Shown here: in pieces, positions 61,485-64,000 of the stretch
Layout of the letters: each line of letters opens with the position of its first letter
Numbering within the stretch: position 1 is the first letter of the stretch
From: Bacillus kexueae
GTDB taxonomy: Bacteria; Bacillota; Bacilli; Bacillales; Aeribacillaceae
DNA: 64,000 bases
Assembly (NCBI RefSeq): GCF_022809095.1
Contig: NZ_JALAZE010000002.1
Location: 62,001 to 126,000 of the forward strand
Reading direction: 5' to 3'
Notes under the pieces: model-generated
Told to the model about the DNA's origin: nothing
Seen by the model: only the letters and a program-made list of their open reading frames with translations
The model's database searches: none
Position numbers and translations under genes: made by a program

Positions 61485-62699
61485 ATGCAATATGATCACA
61501 TTCTAATTAGGTATGGAGAAATATCGTTAAAAGGAAAAAATCGTAAACAATTCGTGGATCGTTTGAAACGAAATGTAAAAAGTGTTTTGAAGAAGAACTT
61601 TCCTAATCTGGAATATCAGGCGAATCGCGACCGCTTTTTTATTAAATTAAATGGAGAAGATGGTCTAAAAGTAGCGGATCAATTACAATTAGTATTCGGA
61701 ATCCAATCATTTAGCTTAGCTTTGAAAACTGATACGGACTTAGAGGCGATTAAAGAAACGGCTCTTAACGCTGTAAAGCAATTATATAAAGCGGGGGATA
61801 CATTTAAAGTATCTACGAAAAGAGCAGATAAAACGTTTCCGCTTACGTCAGATGAATTAAATTATGAGTTAGGACGTCACATCTTAATTAATACAGAAGA
61901 TTTAACAGTTGATGTACACAAACCGACTATTCATGTAAGAGTGGAAGTACGACATGATTCCACTTACATTATGTGTAGAGATTATAAGGGGGCTGGTGGC
62001 CTTCCGGTTGGATCGAGCGGCAAAGCGATGCTGATGATTTCCGGTGGTATTGATAGTCCTGTAGCTGGTTATTTATCGATGAAGCGTGGATTGAAAATTG
62101 AAGCTGTTCACTTTTTCAGCCCACCCTATACTAGTGAACGTGCGAAGCAAAAAGTAATTGACTTAGTGGAGAAGTTAACGGAGTTTGGCGGAGACATCAC
62201 TCTTCATATCGTACCGTTTACGAAGATTCAAGAAACAATCCAAAAAAATATTATGAAAAATTATTCGATGACTACAACGCGTCGGATGATGCTTCAGATT
62301 ACAGATCAATTACGTCAAAAACGCGATGCGCTCGCAATTGTTACGGGTGAAAGCTTAGGGCAAGTAGCAAGTCAAACGTTAGAAAGTATGTTCACGATTA
62401 ATGAAGTTACATCAACGCCAGTTCTTCGCCCGCTTATTGCAATGGATAAAACGGAAATAATCGAAATTGCTGATAAAATCGACACATTGGAAATCTCAAA
62501 TCGACCATTTGAGGACTGTTGTACGATATTTACACCAGCGATGCCGAAAACAAAACCGAGAGTTGAAAAAGTCCATAAGTACGAAAGTTACACAGATTTT
62601 GACTCATTGGTACAAGAAGCTGTAGAAAATACGATTACGATAAAGTTACCAGATAAACATGAAGTAAAAATTGAAACAGAAATGGATGAATTGTTATAA
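61485..62699 (+). CDS. thiI: tRNA 4-thiouridine synthase ThiI
   Basis: A 404-aa enzyme: an N-terminal ferredoxin-like domain, a THUMP domain at about 60-165, and an ATP-PP-loop domain with SGGIDSPVAGYL at about 184-195. It adenylates U8 of tRNA for thiolation. No C-terminal rhodanese domain is present, unlike E. coli ThiI; sulfur must come from the NifZ persulfide directly, as known for Bacillus. FEDCCTIFTPAMPKT near the C-terminus holds cysteines. Start ATG at 61485. Confidence 0.93.
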   Translation: MQYDHILIRYGEISLKGKNRKQFVDRLKRNVKSVLKKNFPNLEYQANRDRFFIKLNGEDGLKVADQLQLVFGIQSFSLALKTDTDLEAIKETALNAVKQLYKAGDTFKVSTKRADKTFPLTSDELNYELGRHILINTEDLTVDVHKPTIHVRVEVRHDSTYIMCRDYKGAGGLPVGSSGKAMLMISGGIDSPVAGYLSMKRGLKIEAVHFFSPPYTSERAKQKVIDLVEKLTEFGGDITLHIVPFTKIQETIQKNIMKNYSMTTTRRMMLQITDQLRQKRDALAIVTGESLGQVASQTLESMFTINEVTSTPVLRPLIAMDKTEIIEIADKIDTLEISNRPFEDCCTIFTPAMPKTKPRVEKVHKYESYTDFDSLVQEAVENTITIKLPDKHEVKIETEMDELL

Positions 62700-62735
62700 T
62701 ATCCCTTATATCATAATAATTACCACTGAATCTTT

Positions 62736-62766
62736 TGAATGAAGCCGTGTGTTTTATCACACTCTA
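62736..62766 (+). promoter_or_regulatory. Sigma-G-type promoter of sspA
   Basis: TGAATG (62736-62741), an 18-bp spacer and CACTCTA (62760-62766) resemble the sigma-G pattern TGMATA / CATNNTA and lie about 25 bp before the sspA start. Confidence 0.6.
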
Positions 62767-62790
62767 TAGTCAACAAGGAGGTGAAAACAC

Positions 62791-63009
62791 ATGGCACAAT
62801 ACAATCGTTCAAACAGTTCAAACCAATTAGTTGTTCCTGGTGCACAACAAGCAATCGACCAAATGAAGTATGAAATTGCTTCTGAGTTTGGTGTAAACTT
62901 AGGACCAGAAACGACTGCTCGCGCTAACGGTTCAGTTGGTGGTGAGATTACAAAACGTTTAGTAGCTTTAGCTCAACAACAAATGGGCGGAGCGTACCAA
63001 CAACAATAA
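62791..63009 (+). CDS. sspA: Alpha/beta-type small acid-soluble spore protein
   Basis: A 72-aa SASP that coats spore DNA. It has the germination protease site [11 protein letters not shown] (cleavage within E-IASEF), [22 protein letters not shown] and a Q-rich end. AAGGAGGTGA precedes the ATG. I name it sspA by position beside thiI; the paralogues sspB/C/D are very similar, so the letter is tentative. Confidence 0.92.
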   Translation: MAQYNRSNSSNQLVVPGAQQAIDQMKYEIASEFGVNLGPETTARANGSVGGEITKRLVALAQQQMGGAYQQQ

Positions 63010-63021
63010 CATATAATGGCT

Positions 63022-63056
63022 ATCGGGTGGGGGCTTAGAGCCCCCGCCTTTTTTGT
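63022..63056 (+). terminator. Terminator of sspA
   Basis: GGGGGC-TTAGA-GCCCCC (flanked by GGGT/GCCT), followed by TTTTTTG; repeat A10 begins there. Confidence 0.92.
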
Positions 63057-63231
63057 TGTTACAGAAAGTTTAAGTTCAATAAAGTGTTAAAGTATTCGCT
63101 TTACCGTTTTTTTGGTGTCTAGCTCCAAGCGCCATCAGCTCGGGTCGCTTCGGCCCTGCTGGGGCGACGGAGGCCTCCTGGCAGGTCCTCCAGCGCCCTT
63201 CGCCTAAGGAATTGCGCTTTACGCTTTCTTA
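63056..63231 (+). repeat. Dispersed repeat family A, copy 10 (short form)
   Basis: A full copy with single changes (GGGGCGACGGAGGCC, CTGGCAGG). It abuts the sspA terminator. Confidence 0.9.
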
Positions 63232-63362
63232 TTTTCAGACTCATGTCGAAAAGGAGAAAAAATTGTTGAAAACTCTATGTCATTAGATTTAGATTAATTA
63301 TTCAAAAATTTTAAAATATTATATATAATTAAAAATGTATCATAAAAAGGGGAGGAGAAATC

Positions 63363-64000
63363 ATGGTAGAAGGGTTAATGGCACCTGAACGATACAATTT
63401 AGTTCAGGAAGTAGAACATGTTGCAAAAATGAATCCAGAAAAAGTTGCATTAGTTTGGGAGAATGAAGAAGGGGTCAACAAAGAAATTACATACGGTGAA
63501 CTTTTAACAAAAGCAAATAAAATTGGAAGCGCTTTATTATCAAAGGGGTTAACGGTTGGAGATAAAGTTTTAGTCATGATTCCTCGTTTAATCGAGGCAT
63601 ATGCTGTTTATTTAGGGGCTTTAAAAGCGGGACTGGTTGTTATTCCGTGCTCGGAATTATTGCGAACAAAAGATTTGCAATACCGAGTGACTCATGGGGA
63701 TGTAAAAGCAATCGTGAGTTATGATGACTACACAGAACAATTTGAACCACTCAATGAATTTAATGAACTTGTGAAGTTTTCTGTAGGACTTGCCAAAAAC
63801 GATTGGTATGCACTTGAGGAAGAAATCCACCTAGTTTCTGAAGATTTACCGATTGCTGAAACGTTAAGAGACAGTCAAGCGTTCTTATCTTATACATCAG
63901 GAACGACAGGAAACCCTAAAGGAGTGGTCCATACTCACGGATGGGCATATGCTCATTTACGAACAGCAGCAAAAAATTGGTTATCTATTAGCGATTCGGA
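63363..64000 (+). CDS. Acyl-CoA synthetase, AMP-binding family (YtcI-like), 3' end cut by window
   Basis: The first 212 codons of an ANL-superfamily ligase. It shows YNLVQEVEHVAKMNPEKVAL, EITYGELLTKANKIGSALLSKGL and the ATP-binding P-loop LSYTSGTTGNPKGVVHTHGW at about 179-198. It should activate a carboxylic acid (medium or long fatty acid, substrate unknown) with ATP and CoA. GGGGAGGAG precedes the ATG. B. subtilis ytcI lies next to sspA, which supports the name. The rest of the gene is outside the window. Confidence 0.85.
   Translation, partial: MVEGLMAPERYNLVQEVEHVAKMNPEKVALVWENEEGVNKEITYGELLTKANKIGSALLSKGLTVGDKVLVMIPRLIEAYAVYLGALKAGLVVIPCSELLRTKDLQYRVTHGDVKAIVSYDDYTEQFEPLNEFNELVKFSVGLAKNDWYALEEEIHLVSEDLPIAETLRDSQAFLSYTSGTTGNPKGVVHTHGWAYAHLRTAAKNWLSISDS

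Overview
The window is a stretch of a low-GC, spore-forming Bacillaceae chromosome. The gene content and order follow the Bacillus subtilis ytwF-ytfP-ytgP ... trmB-ytzB-ytoP ... ytpPQR-sftA-murC-ytxGHJ-aroA-ccpA-acuCBA-acsA-tyrS-rpsD-ytrP-ytsP-refZ-hisJ-ezrA-braB-nifZ-thiI-sspA-ytcI neighbourhood, as I recall it. Sporulation genes (cse60-like, refZ, sspA), CcpA with cre-like sites, a T-box, strong AGGAGG ribosome binding sites and many TTG/GTG starts all fit. I see no prophage, integrase, transposase, CRISPR array, rRNA or tRNA gene.

Layout. 1-9.4 kb: end of a rhodanese gene, a small operon behind a cre site, a sirohaem-pathway dehydrogenase, ytfP, a murJ-type flippase with a pseudouridine synthase, a DeoR-type regulator, a purine permease with a PurR-like operator, and pepV. 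9.4-20 kb: an MFS transporter, cysK-like, thpR, an lrgAB-type pair, a degenerate NERD protein, pullulanase amyX, ytmP/ytzH and trmB. 20-36 kb: ytzB, ytoP, a DUF84 NTPase, ytoQ, a lipoprotein, a PfoR/EIIC-like membrane protein with ytpPQR, sftA, a nicotinate phosphoribosyltransferase, murC, an M29 aminopeptidase and ytxGHJ. 36-50 kb: aroA-ccpA, acuCBA divergent from acsA, a class A PBP, tyrS with its T-box, an EamA transporter, and rpsD with an S4-type leader. 50-64 kb: a GAF-GGDEF protein, methionine gamma-lyase, free-methionine-sulfoxide reductase, refZ/hisJ, ezrA, brnQ, nifZ-thiI, sspA and the start of an acyl-CoA synthetase.

How genes work together: AcuA/AcuC should acetylate and deacetylate AcsA; NifZ should feed sulfur to ThiI; CcpA sites appear at acs/acu, at the methionine gamma-lyase gene and at an unknown small operon; aroA and ccpA lie in tandem but are separated by a terminator, repeats and a separate ccpA promoter.

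The most unusual content is intergenic. Repeat family A has ten copies, all in the same orientation. Each begins right after the T-tract of an intrinsic terminator and can fold into a multi-stem structure, with one compensatory base-pair change. Four copies carry a roughly 130-bp extension containing a second hairpin that reads as a terminator on the opposite strand; in three of them a minus-strand gene ends at or within about 25 bp of the extension. Family B is an older, decayed, MITE-like element with AAAAACAACAATCT-type terminal inverted repeats, often abutting family A. These are the best candidates for undescribed biology here; everything else looks like an ordinary core chromosome.
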